Under the pieces are notes generated by a model. The model saw only the letters and a program-made list of their open reading frames with translations, was not told the DNA's origin and searched no databases. From Arthrobacter jiangjiafuii (lineage in GTDB: Bacteria; Actinomycetota; Actinomycetes; Actinomycetales; Micrococcaceae): a stretch of DNA of 64,000 bases. The stretch is taken from positions 744,001 to 808,000 of the forward strand of contig NZ_CP076022.1 of the NCBI RefSeq assembly GCF_018622995.1, written 5' to 3'. The position numbers and the translations under genes are program-made. The stretch's first letter is position 1. Each line of letters starts with the position of its first letter. Below, piece by piece: positions 43,838 to 53,418 of the stretch.

Positions 43838-45259
43838 ATGGCCCTGGTCGCCGGTGTGGACACCTCCACCCAATCCTGCAAGGTGGTGATCCGGGATGCC
43901 GCCACCGGTGCCCTGGTCCGCGAAGGCAGTGCACGCCATCCGGATGGCACCGAGGTGGATCCCCAGGCCTGGTGGGCCGCCCTGCAGGAGGCGGCCGCGG
44001 CGGCCGGGGGACTGGACGACGTCGAAGCGGTCTCGGTGGGCGGGCAGCAGCACGGCATGGTCTGCCTGGATGAGACCGGTGCCGTGGTCCGGCCGGCCTT
44101 GCTGTGGAACGACACCCGCTCGGCGGCCGCCGCCGACAATCTGGTGTCCGAGGCGGGGCCCGACGGCGCCCGGTACTGGGCGGACACGACCGGAACGGTT
44201 CCGGTGGCCTCGATCACCGCCGCGAAACTGCGCTGGCTGGCCGAGAACGAACCGGACAACGCAGCCCGCACCGCCGCGGTCTGCCTGCCGCACGACTGGC
44301 TCAGCTGGCGGCTGGCCGGCCACGGCCCGGGCAGCGGAGCCGAGGGCCTGGCGGCCCTGGCCACGGACCGGTCGGATGCCTCCGGCACCGGCTACTGGTC
44401 TCCGGCCACCGGCCGCTACCTGCCCGAAGTGCTGGAACAGACCCTGGGCCACGTGCCGGTGCTGCCCCGCGTGCTGGGACCGCTGGAGGCCGGCGGACGC
44501 ACTCCGGCCGGTGCCCTCATCGGTCCCGGCGCCGGGGACAATGCCGCCGCGGCACTCGGTGTGGCCGCCGGGGTGGGCGACGTCGTCGTCTCCGTGGGCA
44601 CCTCCGGCACCGTTTTTGCCGTCACCGCGGACCGGACCGCCGACGCCAGCGGCCTGGTGGCAGGTTTTGCCGATGCCACCGGCCACTTCCTGCCCCTGAC
44701 CGCCACCCTGAACGCCGCCCGCGTGCTCGATGCCACCGCAGCACTGCTCGGCGTGGACCTGCCCGGGCTGACCCGGCTGGCGCTGGGCGCACCGGCCGGT
44801 GCCGGGGGACTGATCCTGGTCCCGTACTTCGAGGGCGAGCGGACACCGAACCTGCCCGAGGCCACCGGCTCGCTGCACGGGATCACGCTGGCCAACTACA
44901 CGCCGTCGAACCTTGCCCGCGCCGCCATGGAGGGCGTGGCCTGTTCGCTGGCCGATGGTCTGGCCGCCGTTACCGCGCTGGGCATTGAGGCGCGGCGGGT
45001 GATCCTGGTGGGCGGAGCGGCCCGGTCCGAAGCGCTGCAGCAGGCCGTGTCCTCGGTGTTCGGGCTGCCGGTGACCGTGCCGCAGCCTGGGGAATACGTG
45101 GCCGACGGCGCCGCCCGGCAGGCCGCCGCCGTCCTCACCGGGGAATGGCCGGCCTGGCACGACGGCGCGTCGGCGGTGGTCTCCGCCGCTCCGGCACCGT
45201 CGGTGCTGGCACGTTACCGGCAGGCCGCCGGGAATCCGACGCTGCCGGCGCTCCGGTAA
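43838..45259 (+). CDS. xylB: Xylulokinase
   Basis: 473 residues of the FGGY kinase family. [13 protein letters not shown] is the N-terminal phosphate loop, [14 protein letters not shown] and LWNDTRS the substrate region, and [11 protein letters not shown] plus [10 protein letters not shown] the ATP site; [14 protein letters not shown] closes the fold. It phosphorylates D-xylulose to xylulose 5-phosphate for the pentose phosphate pathway. The ATG at 43838 lies two bases after the xylA stop; a longer upstream frame is antisense/overlap and rejected. Confidence 0.96.
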   Translation: MALVAGVDTSTQSCKVVIRDAATGALVREGSARHPDGTEVDPQAWWAALQEAAAAAGGLDDVEAVSVGGQQHGMVCLDETGAVVRPALLWNDTRSAAAADNLVSEAGPDGARYWADTTGTVPVASITAAKLRWLAENEPDNAARTAAVCLPHDWLSWRLAGHGPGSGAEGLAALATDRSDASGTGYWSPATGRYLPEVLEQTLGHVPVLPRVLGPLEAGGRTPAGALIGPGAGDNAAAALGVAAGVGDVVVSVGTSGTVFAVTADRTADASGLVAGFADATGHFLPLTATLNAARVLDATAALLGVDLPGLTRLALGAPAGAGGLILVPYFEGERTPNLPEATGSLHGITLANYTPSNLARAAMEGVACSLADGLAAVTALGIEARRVILVGGAARSEALQQAVSSVFGLPVTVPQPGEYVADGAARQAAAVLTGEWPAWHDGASAVVSAAPAPSVLARYRQAAGNPTLPALR

Positions 45260-45268
45260 GGCCGACCC

Positions 45269-46204
45269 ATGACAGTGACCTTCGGCCCGAACGGCCGACC
45301 CGTCGAGCTGGCTGCGGGGGACTACCGGGCCACGGTTTTCCCGGTCGGCGCCGCACTCGCCGCCCTCACCCGGAACGGGAAGGACCTGGTGCTGCCGCTG
45401 GCGCCGGATACCATTCCGCACGCCTTCTCCGGCAAGGTGCTGATGCCCTGGCCGAACCGGATCACCGGCGGCCGCTACAGCTTTGCGGGCACCGAGTACC
45501 AGGTGCCGGTCAACGAGCCGGACACCGCAATGGCCCTGCACGGGCTGGTCTGCTGGGAGGCCTGGGAGGTGGCCGAGGCCTCGGACACCCACGTGGTGCT
45601 AGCACACCGGCTGATGGGCCAGCCCGGGTATCCCTTCCAACTCGAGCTCGAGGCGGTCTACACGCTCGACGCCGGGACGGGCCTGGGCGTGGAACTCTCG
45701 GCCCGGAACGCCGGCACCGAACCGGCACCGTACGGTGTCTCGGCCCATCCCTACCTGACCGCCGACCGCGCCCCGGTGGACCGCTGCGTGCTGGATGTTC
45801 CCGCCGCCCGGGTGCTCGGCGGCCCGGAGCAGCCCGGCCGGCCGCTGGACCTGGCCGAACTGCGGGACACCGCCGGCACGGCACTGTCCTTCCGGGGCCC
45901 GGAACCGGTCGGTGCCCGCGCCGCCGACCACGCCTTCACCGGCCTGCCCGACGGCGCGTGGCAGGTGACACTCACCGATCCGGAGACCGGCTTCGGCTCG
46001 CTGCTGTCCGCCCAGGGCAGGGACGCACGCTGGCTGCAGGTCTACACCGGCGAGAAAATGGGCCGGCTGGGCGTGGCGGTGGAGCCCATGACCTGCCCGC
46101 CGGATGCCTTCAATTCCGGGGCGGACCTGGTGGTGCTGGCACCGGGGCAGGAGCACCGGCTGGCCTTCCGGATCGGCGCTGTGCAGGCCGGGCTGCAGCA
46201 GTAG
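45269..46204 (+). CDS. Aldose 1-epimerase family protein
   Basis: 311 residues of the galactose-mutarotase superfamily. LMPWPNRITGGRYSF, MALHGLVCWE (catalytic His region), GVSAHPYL (second His) and the C-terminal GEKMGRLGVAVEPMTCPPDAFN (catalytic Glu) are present. It likely interconverts xylose anomers to feed XylA. It follows xylB by nine bases in the same operon. Confidence 0.92.
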   Translation: MTVTFGPNGRPVELAAGDYRATVFPVGAALAALTRNGKDLVLPLAPDTIPHAFSGKVLMPWPNRITGGRYSFAGTEYQVPVNEPDTAMALHGLVCWEAWEVAEASDTHVVLAHRLMGQPGYPFQLELEAVYTLDAGTGLGVELSARNAGTEPAPYGVSAHPYLTADRAPVDRCVLDVPAARVLGGPEQPGRPLDLAELRDTAGTALSFRGPEPVGARAADHAFTGLPDGAWQVTLTDPETGFGSLLSAQGRDARWLQVYTGEKMGRLGVAVEPMTCPPDAFNSGADLVVLAPGQEHRLAFRIGAVQAGLQQ

Positions 46205-46213
46205 ACTGCCCAG

Positions 46214-46744
46214 ATGCAAACCCTGGAGACGCCCCGCCTACTCCTGCGCCCGTACACCTCCGAGGACGCCGGCTTCGTCCTTGACCTGTACTCCCGCCTG
46301 GAGGTCCAGCGCTACATCGGGACCACCCCGAAGCTGATGCAGGACCGGTCCGAGGCACTCGCCCTCATTGAGGCCTGGGCCCGCGTGGATGACGGGACCT
46401 GCGGCATCTGGGCCGTGCAGGACAAGAAGGGCGCGAACCTGGCCGGGACGCTGCTGCTCAAGTCCATCCCGGCGTCGGGCCCGCAACGTGCACCGTCCGG
46501 GGACACCGAAATCGGCTGGCACTTCCATCCCGACAGCTGGGGCAGGGGCTACGCGTCGGAAGCGGGCGCCGTCGTGCTGGCGCATGCGTTCGATGCGGGG
46601 CTGGCGCAGGTCGTGGCGGTCACCAACCCTGCCAATACCGCGTCGATGCGGGTCTGCACGAGAATCGGCATGCAGCACCGGGGCAGCACGGACCGGTACT
46701 ACAACACCGACTGCGAGCTGTTCACCGCCGACAACCCGGCCTAG
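46214..46744 (+). CDS. GNAT-family N-acetyltransferase
   Basis: 176 residues of the RimJ-type GNAT group: TPRLLLRPYTSEDA at the N-terminus, GWHFHPDSWGRGYASEAGAVVL (acetyl-CoA loop) and VAVTNPANTASMRVCTRIGM. The acceptor (protein N-terminus, antibiotic or small amine) cannot be told. Its stop overlaps the convergent esterase gene by four bases. It may be read through from the xyl operon. Confidence 0.9.
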   Translation: MQTLETPRLLLRPYTSEDAGFVLDLYSRLEVQRYIGTTPKLMQDRSEALALIEAWARVDDGTCGIWAVQDKKGANLAGTLLLKSIPASGPQRAPSGDTEIGWHFHPDSWGRGYASEAGAVVLAHAFDAGLAQVVAVTNPANTASMRVCTRIGMQHRGSTDRYYNTDCELFTADNPA

Positions 46745-47724
46745 CCCGCCAGCTGCCTCTGCAGGAAGGCCAGGGCGGCGAGTTCGTCCTCGATGGCTCC
46801 GGCCTCGTGCCCGTTGAACGGCCACACCGTCAGCTCCTTGGGCCCGCCATAGTTGTTGTACGCCGCGTAGACCGTGGACGGGGGAGTGGTGAGATCCATC
46901 AGGCCCACCGAAAACAGTGCCGGGGCGGTGGCCTGCGGCACCAGGTTCACGGTGTCGAAGTAGGCCAGGGTGGCCATCACCGTTTCGGCCTGCCCGCGCT
47001 GGATGGTCAGATAGTCCGCGATCTCCCGGTACGGGTAGGCATCGGTGACGGTCACCGCGCGGGGGAAGTCCGAAAGGAAGGGAACGAAGGCGACGGCGGC
47101 GGCCACCTCCGGGCACAGCGCAGCTGCTGCCAGGGCAAGCCCCCCGCCCTGGCTCATGCCCAGCACGGCCACCCGGGCGGGATCAACGGTGGCCAGGCCC
47201 CGCATGGCGTCCACCGCGCGGACGGCGTCGGTGATGAGCCGCCGGTAATAGTAGGTCTGCGGATCCAGCACGCCGCGGGTCATCATGCCCGGAACCTGCG
47301 GACCGCCGCTGCCGGCGGCGTCGGGCGTTTCGCCCTTGCTCCAGCTGGCACCCTGGCCACGGGTATCCATCTGCAGGTGCGCGTACCCGGCCGAGGCCCA
47401 GAACAGGTTCTCGTGTGCGTCGCCGCGCCCGCCGCCGTACCCCACGTACTGCACGACGCCGGGCAGCGGGCTGTCGGGGTCGGCGCGGGTACTCCGGGCC
47501 GGCAGCCGCAGCCAGGCGCGGATGGGGTCGCCGCCGAAGCCCGGGAACACCACATCGTAGAGCTCCACCGTCCGCAGCCCGCTGGGATACGGGGTGACGT
47601 CAACGGCCAGCGGATGCCGGCGGGCTTCCTCCAGGGTCTCGGACCAGAAGCGGTCCAGGTCCTGCGGCGCGGTGGTGCTGCCCCGGTAGGCGGTCAGCTG
47701 GTCGGCGGGGAGGTCGGTGTACAT
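46741..47724 (-). CDS. Acetylxylan esterase (CE7, cephalosporin-C deacetylase family)
   Basis: 327 residues, alpha/beta-hydrolase of carbohydrate esterase family 7. Nucleophile serine in LGMSQGGGLAL, catalytic Asp in FSVGLMDLTTPPST and His in FNGHEAG; DTRGQGASWS is the typical oxyanion/RGQ motif. It removes acetyl groups from xylo-oligosaccharides. No signal peptide, so it is cytosolic, acting on imported sugars. It lies nine bases downstream of the GH3 gene and ends the ABC-importer operon. Confidence 0.93.
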   Translation of the reverse strand: MYTDLPADQLTAYRGSTTAPQDLDRFWSETLEEARRHPLAVDVTPYPSGLRTVELYDVVFPGFGGDPIRAWLRLPARSTRADPDSPLPGVVQYVGYGGGRGDAHENLFWASAGYAHLQMDTRGQGASWSKGETPDAAGSGGPQVPGMMTRGVLDPQTYYYRRLITDAVRAVDAMRGLATVDPARVAVLGMSQGGGLALAAAALCPEVAAAVAFVPFLSDFPRAVTVTDAYPYREIADYLTIQRGQAETVMATLAYFDTVNLVPQATAPALFSVGLMDLTTPPSTVYAAYNNYGGPKELTVWPFNGHEAGAIEDELAALAFLQRQLAG

Positions 47725-47733
47725 GCTGGAAGC

Positions 47734-50181
47734 CTAGCCGGTGCCGGTGATCTTTCCGACCTGAAAGCCGCGCACCGGGACCTCGCGCACCTGAAGGTCG
47801 CGCACGTGGAAATCACAGTGCAGCCGCCGGGTGTGGTCCACCGTCCGGGTGCTGCCCGTCAGTTCCACCTCCCGGCGCAGCCGGATATCGGTGCTGGAGC
47901 ATCCGATCTGCAGCTCCAGCATCCCCGGCTCCACGATCCGGTTCCCGCGGGCGCCGGTGAAGGAAGCGATGTCGGCCGGGACGGTGACGGAAACCCGGGC
48001 CGATGCGCCGGCTGCCAGCGGCACCCGGGCGTAGCCGATGAGCCGCTGCACCGGACGCACCACCGAAGCCACCGGATCGTGCAGGTACAGCTGGACAATC
48101 TCCGCGCCGTCGCGCCCTCCCGTATTGGTCACGGTGAGGCTGATGCCGGTTTCCCCGTCCACCGGAACCTTCGCCGGCCCGTCCAGGACCAGGTCGGAGA
48201 ACTCGAAGCTCGTGTACCCCAGGCCGTGGCCAAAGGCATAGGCAGGGGTCGGGTCGATGCTGGACACCTCGGTCATCCGGCCCAGCGGTGCACTCAGGTA
48301 GGTGGCCGGCTGAGCACCCGGCGACGCCGGCACACTGACCGGCAGCCGGCCGCTGGGATTGATCCGGCCGCTGAGGACCCCGGCGAGGGCCGGGCCGCCT
48401 TCCTCGCCGGGAAAGAAGGAATGCACGACGGCGGCAGCGCGCCCGGGCGCGCCGCCCAGGGCGTAGGGCCGGCCGGTGAGCAGGGTCAGGACCACCGGGG
48501 TGCCGGTGTCCAGCAGCGCATCCAGGAGCTGCTGCTGCACGCCTGGCAGGACCAGGGATTCCACGTCGCAGCCTTCGCCGCTGGTGCCGCGGCCAAAGAG
48601 GCCGGCGCGGTCGCCCAGGACGGCGATGACGACGTCGGCCGCCGCCGCGGCAGCGCGCGCCTCGTCGAAGCCGCCGGTGTCCGTGCCGTCGATGCTGCAG
48701 CCCTGCACCACGGTCACGGTGCTCTGCGGGAACTCGGTGCGCACCGACTCCGCGACGGTGGGCAGGTCGATGCCGGTCGGGGTGCCGGGATGCTGGCTGC
48801 CCACATGGGCTGGAAAGGAATAACAGCCCAGGAACGCCATTGGATTGTCCGCATTGGGGCCGATCAGCGCGATCCGCTGCGGTGCGGCCAGCGGCAGGAT
48901 GCCGTTGTTGGCGGTCAGGATGATGGACTGCTCGGCGACCTCCGCCGCCAGCCGACGGTTCTCGGGCGGGTCCAGGGTGATGCTGCCGCGCACCGCATCG
49001 GCCACGGCCGTGACGCCGCCGTCGCCGCCGTCGTCGTCGTTCAGTGTGCCCGCCAGCGCGGCAGGCACCGGGCTCCAGTCCGGATCCAGCAGCCCGAGGC
49101 CGATCTTCTGGATCAGGACCCGGCGCAGGGCGCGGTCGATCACGGCGATATCCAGCCGGCCGGATTCCACCTCCCGGAGCAGATGCCCGCCGAAGGCGTT
49201 GACGGTGGGCAGCTCCACGTCAACGCCGGCGCTCAGGGCGGCGCTGCCGGCCTCCCCGAGCGTGCCGGCGATCCGGTGCAGTTCCTTGAGGAAGGCGATG
49301 CCGAAGTAGTCGGCCACCACTGTCCCGGTGAACCCCCAGGTCTCACGCAGCAGCCCGGTCAGCAGCTCCGCGTCAGCGGCCGAGGGGATGCCGTCGGTAT
49401 CGGTGTAGGCATGCATGACCGAACGGACCCCCGATTCCCGGACCGCCATTTCGAACGGGGCGAGGACGACGTCGGCGAATTCCCGCGGGCCGATGGACAC
49501 CGGCGCCAGGTTTCGGCCGGCCCGGGAGGCGGAATAGCCGGCGAAATGCTTCAGCGTCGCCACGATGCCGGCCCCCTCCAGGCCTTGGATGTAGGCGGTG
49601 CCGATGGTGCCCACCAGGTAGGGATCCTCGCCGATGGTCTCCTCGACCCGGCCCCACCGCGCGTCGCGCACCACATCCAGCACAGGGGCCAAACCCTGAT
49701 GGATGCCCACCGAGCGCATGTCCGCTCCGATGGCGGCGGCCATGGTCCGGATGAGGTCCGGGTTGAAGGTGGCGCCCCAGGCCAGCGGGACCGGATAGGC
49801 GGTGGCGCCCCAGGCGGCAAAACCGGCCAGGCATTCCTCGTGCGCCAGGGCCGGAATGCCGAACCGGTTGGAGGCGGCGATGCGCTGCTGGCTGCGCATC
49901 AGGGACAGCGCGCCGGTGCCGGCATCCACCGGCAGGGTGCCGAAGGGCCGGGTGAGCTGGCCCAGCCCGTGCGGCAGGATCTCGTCCAGGTCCACCACTG
50001 CGGTCATATCGTGCTGGTACGGTGCCACCTCGCCGCCCTCGGCGGAGGCGCCTACCCAGATGCCGAAGAGCTGCGCGGTCTTTTCCCGCAGCGTCATTTG
50101 GGCGATCAGGGCGTCGGCACGCTCGGTGGCGGGCAGGGCGGCGTTCCGCCAGCTGGCGTGTTCGGTGATTGCATCGGTCAT
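47734..50181 (-). CDS. Glycoside hydrolase family 3 beta-glucosidase/beta-xylosidase
   Basis: 815 residues. The GH3 N-terminal domain has RWGRVEETIGEDPYL, KHFAGYSASRAGRN and the nucleophile Asp291 in VVADYFGIAFLKEL; the C-terminal domain has GPNADNPMAFLGCYSF and SGEGCDVESL (acid/base region), followed by the fibronectin III-like end. No signal peptide: cytosolic. Together with the importer and esterase it degrades imported xylo- or gluco-oligosaccharides. The start ATG overlaps the permease stop (TAATG). Confidence 0.94.
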   Translation of the reverse strand: MTDAITEHASWRNAALPATERADALIAQMTLREKTAQLFGIWVGASAEGGEVAPYQHDMTAVVDLDEILPHGLGQLTRPFGTLPVDAGTGALSLMRSQQRIAASNRFGIPALAHEECLAGFAAWGATAYPVPLAWGATFNPDLIRTMAAAIGADMRSVGIHQGLAPVLDVVRDARWGRVEETIGEDPYLVGTIGTAYIQGLEGAGIVATLKHFAGYSASRAGRNLAPVSIGPREFADVVLAPFEMAVRESGVRSVMHAYTDTDGIPSAADAELLTGLLRETWGFTGTVVADYFGIAFLKELHRIAGTLGEAGSAALSAGVDVELPTVNAFGGHLLREVESGRLDIAVIDRALRRVLIQKIGLGLLDPDWSPVPAALAGTLNDDDGGDGGVTAVADAVRGSITLDPPENRRLAAEVAEQSIILTANNGILPLAAPQRIALIGPNADNPMAFLGCYSFPAHVGSQHPGTPTGIDLPTVAESVRTEFPQSTVTVVQGCSIDGTDTGGFDEARAAAAAADVVIAVLGDRAGLFGRGTSGEGCDVESLVLPGVQQQLLDALLDTGTPVVLTLLTGRPYALGGAPGRAAAVVHSFFPGEEGGPALAGVLSGRINPSGRLPVSVPASPGAQPATYLSAPLGRMTEVSSIDPTPAYAFGHGLGYTSFEFSDLVLDGPAKVPVDGETGISLTVTNTGGRDGAEIVQLYLHDPVASVVRPVQRLIGYARVPLAAGASARVSVTVPADIASFTGARGNRIVEPGMLELQIGCSSTDIRLRREVELTGSTRTVDHTRRLHCDFHVRDLQVREVPVRGFQVGKITGTG

Positions 50182-50999
50182 TACTTTCCTCCGACCCCCA
50201 TGAGGCCTTGGACAAGTGCGCGGCGCGCAAAGAGGTACACCAGCAGGACGGGAATCATGGAGACCGTGACGGCGGCCAGGATCCCCGGCACGTTCACGCC
50301 GTACTGGGTTTGGAAGTTGAACAGGCCCAGGGTGATCACCCGGGTGGATTCGGACTGGGTCAGGATCAGCGGCAGCAGGAATCCGTTCCAGCCCTGCAGG
50401 GCGGCAAACACGGCAATCGTGGAGAGCCCGCCCTTGGACAGCGGCAGCACCAGGCGCAGGAAGGTGCGGGCCGGACTGGCACCGTCCACCGACATGGCTT
50501 CGTACAGTTCGGGGGTGATGTCGCGCATGGTGCCGGTCAGGATCAGGGTGCAGATGGGCAGGGCAAAAGCCGCCGTGGGCAGGATGATCCCCAGCAGGGT
50601 GTCATAGAGCCCGGCGGTGTTGATCAGGTAGAACATCGGCACGATCACGGCCTGGACCGGAATGGCCAGGCCGAGCAGGAAGAACCGGAAGATCAGCGTG
50701 GTGGCCCGGCCCTGGCTGCGCACAATGGCATAGGACAGCGGCGGAACCACCAGCAGCACAATGGCCACCACGCCGCCGGTGACGATGAAGGTGTTCAGGA
50801 AGTAGCCGCCGAAGCCGCTGCGGAACACCTCCAGGTAATTGTCGAAGGTCAGGCTGGTGGGCAGCGAGAGCGGGCCGTTGGCGCTGAAGTCCGCGCGGGT
50901 CTGGACGCTGGCCGCGATCATCACGTACAGCGGCAGGGCCACGATGACCAGCCACACGGCAGCGGCAGCCCCGGCGATGTAGTTGGGCCGGGTACGCAT
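50181..50999 (-). CDS. Carbohydrate ABC transporter permease (MalG type)
   Basis: 272 residues, six membrane segments. The EAA loop YEAMSVDGASPARTFLRLVLPLSKGGLSTIAV and the N-terminal VWLIVALPLYVMI are typical of CUT1 sugar permeases. It pairs with the permease gene upstream. The ATPase gene is not in this window and is probably supplied by a shared MsmX-like ATPase, as usual for such clusters. Confidence 0.93.
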   Translation of the reverse strand: MRTRPNYIAGAAAAVWLVIVALPLYVMIAASVQTRADFSANGPLSLPTSLTFDNYLEVFRSGFGGYFLNTFIVTGGVVAIVLLVVPPLSYAIVRSQGRATTLIFRFFLLGLAIPVQAVIVPMFYLINTAGLYDTLLGIILPTAAFALPICTLILTGTMRDITPELYEAMSVDGASPARTFLRLVLPLSKGGLSTIAVFAALQGWNGFLLPLILTQSESTRVITLGLFNFQTQYGVNVPGILAAVTVSMIPVLLVYLFARRALVQGLMGVGGK

Positions 51000-51947
51000 C
51001 TAGAGTCCCTCCATGGTGCTGCGCATTTTGTCGTAGCCGGAGACCTTCACCATGATCAGGGAGATGGTGGTGGCCACCACCACCAGGACCAAGGCGACGG
51101 CTGCTCCGACGCCGAAGTCGAAGCGGCGGAACGCCTGCTCGTACATGTAGAAGGCGGTGATGGTGGTTTCCGTGCCGGGCCCGCCATTGGTCAGGATCAG
51201 CACGGTTTCGAAGGTGGTCAGCCCGCCCACCACCATCAGGATCACCGAGGTGATGATGCTGTTGCGCATCTGCGGCAAGGTGATGCTGAAGAACTGCCGG
51301 ACCCTGCCCGCGCCGTCCACCTCGGCCGCCTGGTAGAGCACCGGCGGCACGGACCGGGCAGCGCCCTGGTAGATCAGGGTGTGGAACGGCGTGAACTGCC
51401 ACATCCCCACGAAGATGATGACGCCGATGGCGCTCGCCTGGTGGCCAAACAGGTTCCCGTCGCCGAACAGCCAGCGCAACTGCCCCGGAATCCCGAAGTT
51501 GGGATCCAGCAGTGCCCGCCAGAGCACCGAAATCGCGGCCGAGGACAGCAGCAGCGGCACAAAGTAGATGGCGGAGAGCACGGCCCGGCTGCGCTGCTCG
51601 CCCGCCGCCCAGACACCAAGCAGGATGCTGATGGGGGTCTGGGTGAGGACGCCGAGCACAATGAACAGCAGGCTCAGCCACAGGCTTTGGATCATCACCG
51701 AGTCGCCGGCCAGTTCCTGCCAGTTCTCCAGCCCCACGAACTTGGGATCGCCCAGGCCGCGCCAGGAACTGAAGGAAAGCACGACGACGGCGACCAGCGG
51801 CACCACGGCGAAGAGCAGGAAGAACACCGTGGCCGGCAGGGTCCAGAGCACGCCCGGGCGGGTCTTGCGGTCCCGACCGCCCCGGGCCGGAGGGGTCGCG
51901 GGGGAACCCTCCGGCGCGGTGGAACGGGGTGGAATCAGCGTTGTCAT
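51000..51947 (-). CDS. Carbohydrate ABC transporter permease (MalF type)
   Basis: 315 residues with a long N-terminal extension and six membrane segments. The EAA loop YQAAEVDGAGRVRQFFSITLPQMRNSIITSVILM identifies a CUT1 sugar permease. The stop is immediately followed by the start of the partner permease. Confidence 0.93.
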   Translation of the reverse strand: MTTLIPPRSTAPEGSPATPPARGGRDRKTRPGVLWTLPATVFFLLFAVVPLVAVVVLSFSSWRGLGDPKFVGLENWQELAGDSVMIQSLWLSLLFIVLGVLTQTPISILLGVWAAGEQRSRAVLSAIYFVPLLLSSAAISVLWRALLDPNFGIPGQLRWLFGDGNLFGHQASAIGVIIFVGMWQFTPFHTLIYQGAARSVPPVLYQAAEVDGAGRVRQFFSITLPQMRNSIITSVILMVVGGLTTFETVLILTNGGPGTETTITAFYMYEQAFRRFDFGVGAAVALVLVVVATTISLIMVKVSGYDKMRSTMEGL

Positions 51948-51958
51948 CGTAAACGTTC

Positions 51959-53266
51959 CTAGAGTCCCTGCATCGCCGCGATGAAGCCGTCCTCGTCGAT
52001 GCGGCCGCTGAAGAAGTCAGCGACGGCGCCGTGGATGGTCGGGGTGGCCGAGGGCGTGTACTCCTGGTCCCAGGAGAGCTGGAAGTTCGGAGCGGACTGC
52101 ACCAGGTCGAACTGGAAGCGGGCGTACTCCGGATTGGTGGCCTGGTCCAGGAACTGCTCGGTGTTGGTGGTGGTGGGCAGGTTGCCGATGGCCACCTGTT
52201 CCTGCACGAATTCGTCCGAGTACATCAGCTTCAGGAAGTCGCGCACGGTGTCCGGGTAGCGGGTGTCCGCCAGCACGGAGTAGTAGTTGTTGGTGTTGCC
52301 GACCACGTTCTCCGGGGCGCCCTTACCACCCTCGACAGCGGGGAATTCGCTGAAGCCCAGGGAATTGGCGGCGAACTCGGGGGCGGCGTCGCGGTGGGTG
52401 GAGTAGGCCCAGGAGCCCATCAGCTCAAAGCCGGCCTGGCCGCTGGAGAGCAGGGAGGCCGAACCGCCGTCGGTGAATTTCACCGACTGGTAGTTGTTGC
52501 CGAAGGCGCCGGTGTCCACAAGCTCCCGGAGCATGCCCAGTGCTTCACGGCTTTCTTCGGATTCCCAGACGCTGGGATCGCCGTTCAGGGCCGTTTCGAA
52601 GAGTTCGGGACCGGCGACGCGGTCATAGACATAGGAGAACCACATCTGGGTGGGCCATTCGTCTGCGCCGCCAAGGGCAATGGGGGTGACGCCGGCTGCC
52701 TTGAGCTGCTCGACGTCCGCCAGCAGCTCGTCCCAGGTGGCCGGAGGCTCCGTGATGCCGGCGGAGGCCAGGACGTCCTTGTTGGAAAAGAGCATCACCG
52801 GCTGCGTGCCGCGCATCGGAATTCCGTACATCTCGCCGTCGACGGTGGCGGCCTCCAGCACCGTGGGCAGGAATCCGTCCTTGAGCTGGGGATCCTCCTC
52901 CATGAAGTCGTTCAGCGGCATCAGCAGGCCCGCGTCGACAAAGTCGGTGATGGAGCCGCCGCCCCAGTTGAAGAAGACGTCCGGCGCCGAATCGGTGTCG
53001 ATGATGGTCTGCAGTTTCTGCTGGTATTCGGCTCCGGGGATGGTGTCCAGGACAACCTTCACGTCGGAGGTTTCGTTGAAGCTGTCGACCATGGCCTGTT
53101 CGACGGTGTTGCCGGCGTCGCCGTACACCAGGACATGCACTTCATTCTCGGGGCGGTTGGACGACGCCTCGGAACCGCCGCCGGAACAGGCGGCCAGGGA
53201 CAGGCCCAGAGCCAGCGCGCTGGTGGCAGCGGCGGCCGGGCGGAACCAGCTGTGGGTGTTCTTCAT
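51959..53266 (-). CDS. Sugar ABC transporter substrate-binding lipoprotein
   Basis: 435 residues. The lipoprotein signal (ATSALALGLSLAACSGGG, lipobox LAAC) anchors a CUT1-type binding protein with VLVYGDAGNTVEQAMVDSFNE and FFNWGGGSITDFVDAGLL. It is likely to bind xylo-oligosaccharides given the GH3 and esterase genes after it. GAGGAG provides a strong ribosome binding site and a LacI-type operator lies just upstream. First gene of the five-gene operon. Confidence 0.93.
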   Translation of the reverse strand: MKNTHSWFRPAAAATSALALGLSLAACSGGGSEASSNRPENEVHVLVYGDAGNTVEQAMVDSFNETSDVKVVLDTIPGAEYQQKLQTIIDTDSAPDVFFNWGGGSITDFVDAGLLMPLNDFMEEDPQLKDGFLPTVLEAATVDGEMYGIPMRGTQPVMLFSNKDVLASAGITEPPATWDELLADVEQLKAAGVTPIALGGADEWPTQMWFSYVYDRVAGPELFETALNGDPSVWESEESREALGMLRELVDTGAFGNNYQSVKFTDGGSASLLSSGQAGFELMGSWAYSTHRDAAPEFAANSLGFSEFPAVEGGKGAPENVVGNTNNYYSVLADTRYPDTVRDFLKLMYSDEFVQEQVAIGNLPTTTNTEQFLDQATNPEYARFQFDLVQSAPNFQLSWDQEYTPSATPTIHGAVADFFSGRIDEDGFIAAMQGL

Positions 53267-53293
53267 TGAACTGCTCCTCGTGAACGGCTGCTC

Positions 53294-53304
53294 CGAAAGT
53301 TTCG
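53294..53304. promoter_or_regulatory. Candidate LacI-family operator CGAAAGTTTCG
   Basis: An 11-base dyad (CGAAA-N-TTTCG) 28 bases before the binding-protein start, in the divergent control region with the LacI gene. It matches the CGAAANTTTCG pattern known for actinobacterial xylobiose regulators (BxlR type). Confidence 0.65.
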
Positions 53305-53418
53305 TAACAGTTGCCGAAAGATAGCGGATGCCGATAGCTTAGGTTGACTGGTCTGTGATCTGCAACACTTATTTGGCAGAATCTTGCCGGGATCTTTATC
53401 GAGCATCGAGGAGCATGC

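Noticed and set aside
46807-50607. 1266-residue plus-strand open frame, and similar long frames at 50169-51962, 32988-34547 and 19776-21116
   Set aside because: They are antisense to confidently identified genes, rich in Gly, Arg, His and Gln, and have no family features; long antisense frames are normal in DNA this GC-rich.
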